Of a stretch of DNA of 9,390 bases, positions 1 to 5,876 are shown piece after piece. The stretch is from Spirochaetales bacterium (lineage in GTDB: Bacteria > Spirochaetota > Spirochaetia > DSM-16054 > Sediminispirochaetaceae): assembly GCA_021767325.1 (NCBI GenBank), contig JAASTM010000049.1, positions 1-9,390 of the forward strand, written 5' to 3'. The first letter of the stretch is position 1; each line of letters begins with the position of its first letter. Position numbers and translations under genes: made by a program. The notes below the pieces were generated by a model. That model worked only from the letters and a program-made list of their open reading frames with translations, was not told the origin of the DNA and did not search any database.

Positions 1-242
1 ACCGCAAAATTCTTGATCATATTTCGGATGGTATCTTTAGAATAACTGACCTGATCGGCGATGGTGTGGGCCGATTCTTCGGCCATCTTCTTCGCTGAAA
101 ACTGGAAGGCGCCCCCGCTGCCCGGAGCCCCCTCCTCGTCGCCGCTTCGTCGATCGATAGCCGCCTGCAGCACGTCCAGTTCGTCTTCGGTGGCGTGATT
201 GAGAATGAGATCGACTAATTTATACAGTTGATCCCGGTCCAT
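1..242 (-). CDS. Unknown helical protein, N-terminal fragment (runs off left edge)
   Basis: The first 80 codons of an uninterrupted reading frame continue past the left edge of the window. The protein begins MDRDQLYKLVDLILNHATED. The visible part has an acidic, leucine-rich amphipathic N-terminal helix (about residues 1-30), a Gly/Ser/Pro-rich linker (about residues 33-46), then a second helical stretch (about residues 48-78) with a helix-turn-helix-like rhythm (SYSKDTIRNMIKNF). No signal peptide or membrane segment is visible. The ATG at 242-240 was chosen because AGGA lies 12 bases upstream and the frame opens there. The gene starts 27 bases after the ychF stop on the same strand, so it is probably co-transcribed with ychF. 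I do not recognise the family. The second helical block might bind nucleic acid, but this is only an impression from composition. Confidence 0.65.
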   Translation of the reverse strand, partial: MDRDQLYKLVDLILNHATEDELDVLQAAIDRRSGDEEGAPGSGGAFQFSAKKMAEESAHTIADQVSYSKDTIRNMIKNFA

Positions 243-269
243 ACCAACTACCAGTCCTATAGATCAAAA

Positions 270-1379
270 CTATACATTGAACTTGAAGTGCATGACATCG
301 CCGTCCTGCACCTTGTACTCTTTCCCTTCTATTCTCAGCTTCCCGGCTTCCCTCACCTTCTGCTCGCTGCCGTATTGAAACAGATCGTCGCAGTGGTATA
401 CTTCGGCTTTGATAAACCCACGTTCGAAATCGCTGTGGATTACCCCGGCCGCCTGCGGCGCTGTGTCACCGGCGTGAAAGGTCCAGGCACGATCCTCCTT
501 CGGACCGGCGGTGAAAAAAGTGCGCAGCCCTAGCATGGAGTAGCCGGTATGAATCAGACGGTTCATCCCCGACTCCTCCAGCCCGGCAGCTTCGAGAAAC
601 TCCGCCTTCTCCTCATCGGTCTCAAGGGCTGCAATCTCCGACTCCAGTTTTCCGCAGATGGAAAGAACCTCGGCATCCTCGTGTGAGGCTATTTCCTTCA
701 CCTTCTTCACGTACTCGTTATCAGCACCGATGGCCTCTTCATCCACATTGCACACATAGATTTGAGGCTTCAGAGTAATCAGATGAAGATCCCGGAGGAT
801 ATGCAGCTGATCTGCATTCAAGCCGACCGAACGGGCCGGCTGCCCCTGCTGCAGAGCATCGTAGAGTTTACGCAGAAGCGGCTCCTGAGCGGCGGCCGAT
901 TTCGCTGCTTCAGTTTTGGCGGCCTTGAGAACCTTTTGATTTTTCTCGATGCGTTTATCCACTGTCTCCAGGTCGGCCAGAGCCAGTTCGGTGTTAATGA
1001 CCTCGATATCCCGGGCAGGATCGATTTTCCCGCTCACATGTACCACATCCGGATCATCAAAACAGCGCACGATGTGTACGATAACCCCGACTTCCCGGAT
1101 GTGCGAGAGGAACCGGTTGCCGAGTCCCTCACCCTTCGATGCACCCTCAACCAGGCCGGCAATGTCTACGAACTCCACGATCGCCGGTATGACCTTTTCG
1201 GTCGGTATCAGTTCGGCAATCTTGTTCAGCCGCGGGTCGGGCACATTCACGATTCCCACGTTCGGATCTATAGTACAAAACGGATAATTAGCCGCCTCGG
1301 CGGGTGCCGAGGTAAGCGCCGAAAACAGGGTCGACTTGCCCACGTTCGGCAGGCCTACAATTCCGCAATTCAATCCCAT
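270..1379 (-). CDS. ychF: Ribosome-binding ATPase/GTPase YchF (Obg family)
   Basis: This is a full-length 369-residue member of the YchF/OLA1 subfamily of Obg-like P-loop NTPases, which bind ribosomes and usually prefer ATP over GTP. The sequence shows G1 GLPNVGKST (residues 9-17), G3 DIAGL (72-76), and NVDE at 211-214 in place of the usual NKxD G4 motif. That NxxE form is the known signature of relaxed, ATP-preferring nucleotide specificity in this family. A charged Ala/Lys-rich coiled coil lies around residues 130-165. The C-terminal TGS and DUF933 part starts near residue 275 ([13 protein letters not shown]) and ends in HFKFNV. Cys35 in YPFCTID corresponds to the redox-sensitive cysteine described in E. 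coli YchF. The ATG at 1379-1377 gives the canonical MGLNCGIVG start. AAGAGG lies 13 bases upstream and AGGAA almost abuts the ATG. It sits downstream of hppA and the four-cysteine gene and upstream of the left-edge gene. Confidence 0.97.
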   Translation of the reverse strand: MGLNCGIVGLPNVGKSTLFSALTSAPAEAANYPFCTIDPNVGIVNVPDPRLNKIAELIPTEKVIPAIVEFVDIAGLVEGASKGEGLGNRFLSHIREVGVIVHIVRCFDDPDVVHVSGKIDPARDIEVINTELALADLETVDKRIEKNQKVLKAAKTEAAKSAAAQEPLLRKLYDALQQGQPARSVGLNADQLHILRDLHLITLKPQIYVCNVDEEAIGADNEYVKKVKEIASHEDAEVLSICGKLESEIAALETDEEKAEFLEAAGLEESGMNRLIHTGYSMLGLRTFFTAGPKEDRAWTFHAGDTAPQAAGVIHSDFERGFIKAEVYHCDDLFQYGSEQKVREAGKLRIEGKEYKVQDGDVMHFKFNV

Positions 1380-1416
1380 ATTCCTATTCTAACCTCTTAT
1401 TCTAAAACTATTCAGC

Positions 1417-1445
1417 ACAATATATTAAGGAGTCTAAAATTTCAA
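1417..1445 (-). promoter_or_regulatory. Candidate sigma-70-type promoter for ychF
   Basis: On the minus strand, TTGAAA (1445-1440) is followed by a 17-base spacer and TATTGT (1422-1417). These match the -35 and -10 consensus hexamers at 5/6 and 4/6. Transcription would start near 1410 and leave a leader of about 30 bases before the ychF ATG. The -35 hexamer overlaps the stop codon of the upstream four-cysteine gene. This would let ychF be transcribed independently of hppA. It is called from consensus and spacing only. Confidence 0.4.
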
Positions 1446-1627
1446 TCCTTTACCGCCGGAGCACGTTGAAAAGCGGGACAGTGATACCCGGTATTTCTAT
1501 ACACCGCAAGACTCGGCATCTCACGGCTTTTAATGCCGAACTGCCGGCATCCCCGTGGAAAGTTTTTGTCCCAGGTCACATAGAAAAACTTACATTTTAA
1601 GCAGTTTGGGGCCCGATCAGGAAGCAT
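1442..1627 (-). CDS. Small four-cysteine protein, probably metal-binding
   Basis: This is a 61-residue protein with cysteines at 9, 12, 27 and 50 (CxxC-x14-C-x22-C), the layout of a small zinc- or other metal-binding knuckle. The core, KFFYVTWDKNFPRGCRQFGI followed by KSREMPSLAVYRNTGYHCPAF, is dense in aromatics and Gly/Pro. It resembles small conserved hypothetical proteins that I recall from anaerobic bacteria, but I cannot name a family. There is no signal peptide or membrane segment, so it is probably cytoplasmic. The start is the ATG at 1627-1625, only 9 bases after the hppA stop, with a weak purine-rich GAGAG directly before it. That spacing suggests translational coupling to hppA. The short length and the cysteines kept in a compact frame support a real gene rather than a chance frame. 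The function is unknown. Confidence 0.75.
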   Translation of the reverse strand: MLPDRAPNCLKCKFFYVTWDKNFPRGCRQFGIKSREMPSLAVYRNTGYHCPAFQRAPAVKD

Positions 1628-1636
1628 GCTCTCATT

Positions 1637-3676
1637 CTATACGCCAACCAGCACAATGGCAATTATCGCCACCAGTTTCATCAGGATATCCATCGCAGGA
1701 CCGGCCGCATCCTTGAGCGGATCGCCAATAGTGTCGCTGATCACCGCCGCGTGATGTGCCGCCGAGCCCTTGCCCCCGTACGCACTGGCCTCGATGTGTT
1801 TCTTGGCGTTGTCCCAACTGCCGCCGGCATGACTCATGAACAGAGCCAGCATAGTACCGCTGACCAGCAATCCGATTAAAAAGCCGCCCAGAGTGGTCTC
1901 TCCACCCAGCAACCACACGCACACCGGCAGAACAACTGCACCGATTCCCGGCACGAGCACCCGCTGCAGCGATTCGGATTCAATCAAGCGGTTGAAATCG
2001 TCGCTGACCGAATCGAACTCTTCGGCCGATGAACTGCTGCTGCTCTTGCGCTGGCCAGAGGCGGACCTCCGCAGGCTCAAAATCCGTCGTACCTCTCCGA
2101 TCATGAGTGCGGAAACCTGGTTCACCGCATTGAGGACAATTCCGGAAAACACGAAGGGAAAAGCTCCTCCCAGTATGATTCCGATTAACACCGGAAGCTG
2201 TGTCAGATCTATGATGTCGATCCCGGCGACCTCCTTGTACGCAATAAACAGCACAAGGGTGGTAAAGGCTGCCGACATGACCGTGTAGCCCTTCCCGACT
2301 GCATTGAAGAGGTTGCCGACTGTGTCGAGCTTATCGGTGCGCTCCCGGGTAGCCGGAGTGAGCCTGGCCCGGACAGCCAGAGCCCCGGCGTTATCGGTAA
2401 TAGGACCGGAAGCATCCACCGCTACCTGTATACCCGAGCAGGCCAGTAATCCGACCCCGGCGATTCCCAAGCCGTACACGCCGAAACTCTGGAATGCGGT
2501 AAAGGCCGCCCCGGCAAACAACAGTACCGGTAGTCCGACCGCCAGCATGCCAATCGACAACCCTTGAGTCACAGCTGTTGAGGCTCCGAACTCCGCCATA
2601 CCAGCCAGACCGACCACCGGCGCACGGGTACGGCTCGTGTAATAGGCAGTGATATAACTTATCCCAATTCCGGTCACTAAACCGACTGCAAAGGCGGCGA
2701 AAATTCTCAAGGTCAATTCCATGGGAAATATATGCTGAATGATCAGGTATCCGAAGCCCAGCGCCAGAATATCACCCAATGCAATACTTCTGATAATAGC
2801 AGTATGCGGATTCCCGTAATCGGGCATTCGGACAAAATAATAAGCAATAATCGATGCGCAGATTCCGCCTCCCATCAGCAGGAGCGGCAGGTACGTGAGC
2901 TGGGTACTCTGCATAGAAGCGCCGATGATCATTGCCCCGACGATGGCCCCGACATAGGACTCGCTGGCATCCAGCCCCAAACCGTTGATGTCCGAAACAT
3001 TATCGCCGATTGAATCGGCCAGAGCAGCCGGATTCTCCGGATCGTCCTCCTCCAGCCCATACTCATTCTTACCGATGACATCGGCGCTCACATCGGCGGC
3101 CTTGGCATAGATTCCCCCGGCGATCCGTCCGAAAAGAGCCACGAACCCGGCCCCCAGCGCATACCCCGAAAGCACCGGCAGCACCGTACACTCGAGGGCA
3201 CGGGCACTGCAGCCAAGCAGTTGTGTAAACAAGGCCAGCAAGAGTGTCAGTACACTCAAGGCCAATCCTACTACTGTCAGCCCCATCACACTGCCGCCCC
3301 GCAGGGCTGTCTGCAGAGCTTTGAAGGTACTCTTCCCGGAAACTTCGGCAGTTCTGATATTTCCGGCAATGGAAGCCCACACACCGACCGCGCCGGCGAT
3401 GGCGGTACAGACAGCTCCGACGATAAAAGATACAACAATTAGACGCATGGTTCCGGACTGAGAAAAAAACAGCAGTACCGCAGCCACTGCACTGAGCAGC
3501 CCTATCAGAGCGAACTCTTTCCGGCTGAAGCGCTGTACCCCTTCTCTTATCCGGGCCGCTTGAATGATCAACGGCGGATGCTGAGGGGTCTGCCGCTGCA
3601 GCCACCATATTCGCCCAACAGCAAACAGGAGTGCACTCACGCCACATGCTACGGGTATCAAAAAGTACTCATTCAT
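1637..3676 (-). CDS. hppA: Membrane-bound ion-translocating pyrophosphatase
   Basis: This integral membrane protein hydrolyses pyrophosphate and couples it to H+ and/or Na+ pumping. Residue numbers here count from a GTG at 3685. The preferred start is the ATG three codons later at 3676-3674, because AAGG lies 8 bases upstream of it; this gives 679 residues. About 15-16 hydrophobic segments are visible. Active-site motifs are present: KAADVSADVIGK (195-206), EEDDPEN (212-218), ADSIGDNVSD (223-232), GPITDNAG (427-434), WDNAKK (624-629) and DTIGDPLKD (651-659). A glutamate lies in the usual gate region (E242, SESY). Oddities: the canonical GNTT(A/K)A motif reads GNLFNA, with Asn461 at the site that normally tells K+-dependent (Ala) from K+-independent (Lys) enzymes. 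Canonical ADN is ADS and DAYGP is DASGP. The usually conserved cytosolic helix after EVRR is replaced by a serine-rich stretch with S548-S553. It is therefore a divergent member whose pumped ion and K+ dependence cannot be assigned from these motifs. Confidence 0.95.
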   Translation of the reverse strand: MNEYFLIPVACGVSALLFAVGRIWWLQRQTPQHPPLIIQAARIREGVQRFSRKEFALIGLLSAVAAVLLFFSQSGTMRLIVVSFIVGAVCTAIAGAVGVWASIAGNIRTAEVSGKSTFKALQTALRGGSVMGLTVVGLALSVLTLLLALFTQLLGCSARALECTVLPVLSGYALGAGFVALFGRIAGGIYAKAADVSADVIGKNEYGLEEDDPENPAALADSIGDNVSDINGLGLDASESYVGAIVGAMIIGASMQSTQLTYLPLLLMGGGICASIIAYYFVRMPDYGNPHTAIIRSIALGDILALGFGYLIIQHIFPMELTLRIFAAFAVGLVTGIGISYITAYYTSRTRAPVVGLAGMAEFGASTAVTQGLSIGMLAVGLPVLLFAGAAFTAFQSFGVYGLGIAGVGLLACSGIQVAVDASGPITDNAGALAVRARLTPATRERTDKLDTVGNLFNAVGKGYTVMSAAFTTLVLFIAYKEVAGIDIIDLTQLPVLIGIILGGAFPFVFSGIVLNAVNQVSALMIGEVRRILSLRRSASGQRKSSSSSSAEEFDSVSDDFNRLIESESLQRVLVPGIGAVVLPVCVWLLGGETTLGGFLIGLLVSGTMLALFMSHAGGSWDNAKKHIEASAYGGKGSAAHHAAVISDTIGDPLKDAAGPAMDILMKLVAIIAIVLVGV

Positions 3677-3711
3677 AGCTCCCACCTTACAATAAAAACG
3701 GTCAACAGTGA

Positions 3712-3741
3712 AGCATAGAATTGACGTAAAAGGCTCTGCAA
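3712..3741 (-). promoter_or_regulatory. Candidate promoter for hppA
   Basis: On the minus strand, TTGCAG (3741-3736), an 18-base spacer and TATGCT (3717-3712) form a weak sigma-70-like pair. Transcription would start near 3705, about 29 bases upstream of the preferred hppA ATG. That leader carries the Shine-Dalgarno-like AAGGTGGGAG just before the start. It overlaps the hflX promoter candidate on the opposite strand. Confidence 0.3.
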
Positions 3742-3749
3742 GTTACTGT
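3721..3749 (+). promoter_or_regulatory. Candidate promoter for hflX, predicting a leaderless mRNA
   Basis: TTGACG (3721-3726, 5/6 to consensus) is followed by exactly 17 bases and TACTGT (3744-3749, 4/6). The expected transcription start, 6-7 bases after the -10, falls at about 3756-3757, which is the hflX ATG itself. No Shine-Dalgarno sequence is visible before that ATG. Together these point to a leaderless or nearly leaderless transcript. Confidence 0.5.
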
Positions 3750-3756
3750 TTGATTA

Positions 3757-5025
3757 ATGAACACCACATCGCAACCTGCCCAAAAGGCACTGCTGATTAC
3801 ACTGCGTACGCCCGATTTAAGCGAAGAACAGTGTGAAAATTACTTGGACGAACTGCATAGTCTCTGCCTTACATTGGGTATAGAACCTATAGAGGGAGAT
3901 GTAGTTCCGGTAAAGCGTATTTTTCCCCGTTATCTCGTCGGCTCCGGCAAAGCACAGGAGCTCTCCGACTGGGCTGATGAGATCGGAGCCGACTGCATCA
4001 TCTTCGACGACACTATTTCCCCCTCACAGCAGCGCAACCTGGAACAGCTCTCCGGTTTGTGCGTGATCGACCGTCAGGAGGTAATACTGGAAATTTTCAG
4101 CGAGCACGCCCGTACTAAGGAGGCACTTCTGCAGGTCGGACTCGCCCGGATGGAGTACAGTCTGCCGCGCCTCACCCGGGCCTGGACCCACCTTTCACGC
4201 CAGCGCGGAGGCACCCGCGGGACCAGGGGCGAAGGCGAGACACAGTTGGAGATCGACCGGCGGGTAGTACTGAAAAAAATCACCAAGTTGAAGCGGGAAC
4301 TGGAGAAGCTGCAGTCGCAGCGTTCCACCCGCCGCAAACAGCGCACCAGCATACCGGTCCCCACCGGGGCCCTGGTCGGCTACACAAACGCCGGAAAGTC
4401 CTCACTCCTGAATGCCCTCACCGGAGCCTCTGCCGTAGTCGAGAACCAGCTGTTTGCGACTCTCGATCCGACCACCAAAAAAACCGAACTGCCCGGCGGA
4501 ACCAAGGTGCTGCTGACCGATACGGTCGGATTTATCCGCAAACTCCCCCACAATTTGATCGACGCCTTTCACTCAACCCTCGAGGAGACGGTGGTGGCCG
4601 ATATTTTGATTCATGTACTGGATGCATCGAACCCGGAGGTTCGGCACCACATCGAGACGACTCAGGAAGTTCTGAACGAGCTCGCGGTAGGCGACACCCC
4701 CACCCTGCTGGTGTTCAACAAGATAGATCTCTGTACAGACCACTACCGGCTCGAGGAACTCCGCCGAGATTTTCCGGATGCGGTATTTATCTCGATTAAA
4801 GAGAATATCGGAGTGGACGAGATATTTAAAAAAATCGAGGCCATGCTTTTCGATTCGACCCCCCAGGTTCAGTTTCGATTTCCACTTTCCAGATATGATC
4901 TTGCCGCGGAAATCCACCGCAGCGGCAAAGTTATGCGGGAAGAGTACCAGGATGAATTCGTGGTGATTGAAGCCAGGGTTCCCGCAAAGCTGAAATATAA
5001 ACTCTCCGATTATCTGTCGGCATGA
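3757..5025 (+). CDS. hflX: GTPase HflX, ribosome-splitting factor
   Basis: This is a 422-residue HflX-family GTPase of full family length. HflX binds the 50S subunit and splits stalled ribosomes, for example during heat stress. The N-terminal HflX domain occupies about residues 10-165 and ends in the family hallmark GGTRGTRGEGETQLEIDRR (151-169). A basic coiled coil follows (about 170-197). The G domain has G1 GYTNAGKS (208-215), G2 around FATLDPTT (233-240), G3 DTVGF (255-259), G4 NKID (321-324) and a G5-like SIKEN (346-350). A short C-terminal domain follows. The ATG at 3757 is effectively fixed: an in-frame TGA lies at 3751-3753, and conserved sequence (ALLITLRTPD) begins at residue 11. 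There is no Shine-Dalgarno site. The TGA stop overlaps the start of the next gene (ATGA). Confidence 0.97.
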   Translation: MNTTSQPAQKALLITLRTPDLSEEQCENYLDELHSLCLTLGIEPIEGDVVPVKRIFPRYLVGSGKAQELSDWADEIGADCIIFDDTISPSQQRNLEQLSGLCVIDRQEVILEIFSEHARTKEALLQVGLARMEYSLPRLTRAWTHLSRQRGGTRGTRGEGETQLEIDRRVVLKKITKLKRELEKLQSQRSTRRKQRTSIPVPTGALVGYTNAGKSSLLNALTGASAVVENQLFATLDPTTKKTELPGGTKVLLTDTVGFIRKLPHNLIDAFHSTLEETVVADILIHVLDASNPEVRHHIETTQEVLNELAVGDTPTLLVFNKIDLCTDHYRLEELRRDFPDAVFISIKENIGVDEIFKKIEAMLFDSTPQVQFRFPLSRYDLAAEIHRSGKVMREEYQDEFVVIEARVPAKLKYKLSDYLSA

Positions 5026-5426
5026 ACTCTGCGGCTCTGCTGGCTGATGCTGTGGTAGTATTTCACTTCGCCTACCTGCTTTTTACGGTAGGCGGGGAGG
5101 CACTGATCCTGTTAGGCGGTTTATTAAACTGGAGCTGGATACGAAACCGCGTGTTCCGGCGTATCCACCTGGCAGCGGTCCTGTTTGTGGCAGTAGAGGC
5201 CCTGATTGGTTACTTGTGTCCGCTCACCCAAATAGAGTACTCGCTCCGACAGGCCGCCGGACAGCAGGTGGAGAGTGAGATATCGTTCCTGGCCCGGATA
5301 ATCCGGTCGGTTCTGTTTTATGATTTTCCGGGCTGGTTTTTCACTCTGTTATATGTGGGTTTCGGGGCGCTGGTTTTGATAACCTACCTCTTGATACCCG
5401 TCCGCAAAAAGAAAAGTCGAAATTAG
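5022..5426 (+). CDS. DUF2784 family integral membrane protein
   Basis: This is a 134-residue membrane protein of unknown function with four hydrophobic segments (about residues 5-33, 47-66, 88-100 and 103-126) and a basic tail (RKKKSRN). Family hallmarks of DUF2784 are visible: RxxHLAAVLFVAVEA (46-60), CPLTxIExxLR (66-76) and a YDFPGWFFTLLY segment (100-111). The start codon lies inside the hflX stop (ATGA), and no separate ribosome binding site is visible, so translation is probably coupled to hflX. No experimental role is known to me for this family, and the hflX link may be only organisational. The gene ends 5 bases before the stop of a convergent gene. Confidence 0.88.
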   Translation: MNSAALLADAVVVFHFAYLLFTVGGEALILLGGLLNWSWIRNRVFRRIHLAAVLFVAVEALIGYLCPLTQIEYSLRQAAGQQVESEISFLARIIRSVLFYDFPGWFFTLLYVGFGALVLITYLLIPVRKKKSRN

Positions 5427-5431
5427 GCTTC

Positions 5432-5710
5432 TTATTTTTCTTCAAACCCGGCAAACTCGAACAGTTCGCATTGGATCCATATAAAATTATTATTCTCTGA
5501 AGGTACCAGAAACCGTGCAGATTCTACCTCCGAGCCGTCTTTGGTGAATACAGTTACACTCTCGACAGCCAATACAGGATAAGTTTTACCTTTTCGGAAC
5601 AGTTTTGCGGTACTTATGTAGTTTGAAGACATGTGCGGAAAGAAATCCTGAAACGCCTTCTCTAAATCATTCTTTACTCTCACATAAAAAGGAGCAACCT
5701 GTTGAACCAT
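5432..5710 (-). CDS. Hypothetical protein, AT-rich, divergent from copA
   Basis: I do not recognise this 92-residue protein. The frame could open at a TTG (5719-5717), but AGGAGG at 5727-5722 is only 2 bases from it. The ATG at 5710-5708 is 11 bases away and is preferred. The protein begins MVQQVAPFYVRVKNDLEKAF. It has an amphipathic, aromatic-rich N-terminal helix and then a mixed, probably beta-rich part (KTYPVLAVESVTVFTKDGSE, FIWIQCELFEF). There is only one cysteine (in CELFEF), no metal motif, and no signal peptide or membrane segment. The DNA is visibly more AT-rich than its neighbours, which could mean acquisition by transfer. The strong Shine-Dalgarno sequence and a matching promoter candidate support a real gene. 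Whether it shares control with copA is unknown. Confidence 0.65.
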   Translation of the reverse strand: MVQQVAPFYVRVKNDLEKAFQDFFPHMSSNYISTAKLFRKGKTYPVLAVESVTVFTKDGSEVESARFLVPSENNNFIWIQCELFEFAGFEEK

Positions 5711-5754
5711 GTATTGCAAAACCTCCTCAGTCTCTGTAAATAGCCTCTACAGTC

Positions 5755-5783
5755 ATCTTATGGGGTAAATCACTTTCTTGCAA
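5755..5783 (-). promoter_or_regulatory. Candidate promoter for the hypothetical gene at 5432-5710
   Basis: On the minus strand, TTGCAA (5783-5778), a 17-base spacer and TAAGAT (5760-5755) each match the sigma-70 consensus at 4/6. Transcription would begin near 5748, giving a leader of about 38 bases that carries AGGAGG at 5727-5722. Confidence 0.4.
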
Positions 5784-5794
5784 GGCTTATAGTA

Positions 5795-5813
5795 ATTCAA
5801 ATCAATTTTGAAT
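5795..5813. repeat. Perfect inverted repeat ATTCAAA-N5-TTTGAAT, operator candidate
   Basis: The left arm is 5795-5801 and the right arm 5807-5813: 7 bases each, perfect, with a 5-base spacer. It lies between the divergent hypothetical gene and copA, upstream of both candidate promoter cores or overlapping the possible copA -35 (TTGAAT, 5808-5813). The size suits a dimeric repressor site. The region is AT-rich, so chance is possible. Confidence 0.4.
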
Positions 5814-5849
5814 GACAGTTTTGATTCTATCGGATAATATTATTATCTT
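5808..5849 (+). promoter_or_regulatory. copA promoter region (exact hexamers uncertain)
   Basis: Two readings are possible. TTGATT (5821-5826) with 17 bases to TATCTT (5844-5849) gives normal spacing. TTGAAT (5808-5813) with 19 bases to GATAAT (5833-5838) has the better -10 but a long spacer, as in MerR/CueR-activated promoters. In both readings the 5833-5847 palindrome covers the -10 or the spacer. I cannot choose between them from sequence alone. Confidence 0.35.
5833..5847. promoter_or_regulatory. Perfect palindrome GATAATA-T-TATTATC upstream of copA, operator candidate
   Basis: This is a perfect 7-1-7 palindrome ending 29 bases before the copA ATG and overlapping its candidate -10. The GATAAT and ATTATC half-sites resemble Fur-type hexamers, but here they are separated by 3 bases rather than arranged as in the textbook Fur box. 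Its right side can also form an alternative stem (ATTATTA 5839-5845 with TAATAAT 5852-5858). No regulator gene is in the window, so the binding protein is unknown. Confidence 0.45.
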
Positions 5850-5864
5850 TTTAATAATGATAAC

Positions 5865-5870
5865 GGAGGA
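5865..5870 (+). promoter_or_regulatory. Ribosome binding site of copA
   Basis: GGAGGA lies 6 bases before the ATG at 5877. It fixes the copA start immediately before the metal-binding domain. Confidence 0.85.
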
Positions 5871-5876
5871 CAAATA

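Noticed and set aside
762..1469. Long plus-strand open frame of 235 codons antisense to ychF
   Set aside because: It lies almost wholly opposite ychF, has no recognisable domain or upstream ribosome site, and is explained by codon bias of the real gene.
3069..3647. 192-codon frame on the same strand as hppA
   Set aside because: It is frame-shifted within the conserved membrane helices of hppA. Its translation is rich in Cys and Arg without a pattern, typical of an out-of-frame reading.
5405..5450. Possible bidirectional terminator between DUF2784 and the convergent gene (A-rich left, T-rich right)
   Set aside because: No GC-rich stem of useful length could be drawn; only A/T runs face each other.
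5833..5847. Classical Fur box
   Set aside because: Only the GATAAT/ATTATC half-sites match; spacing and the third hexamer do not, and the downstream gene is a copper pump. It is kept only as an unnamed operator candidate.
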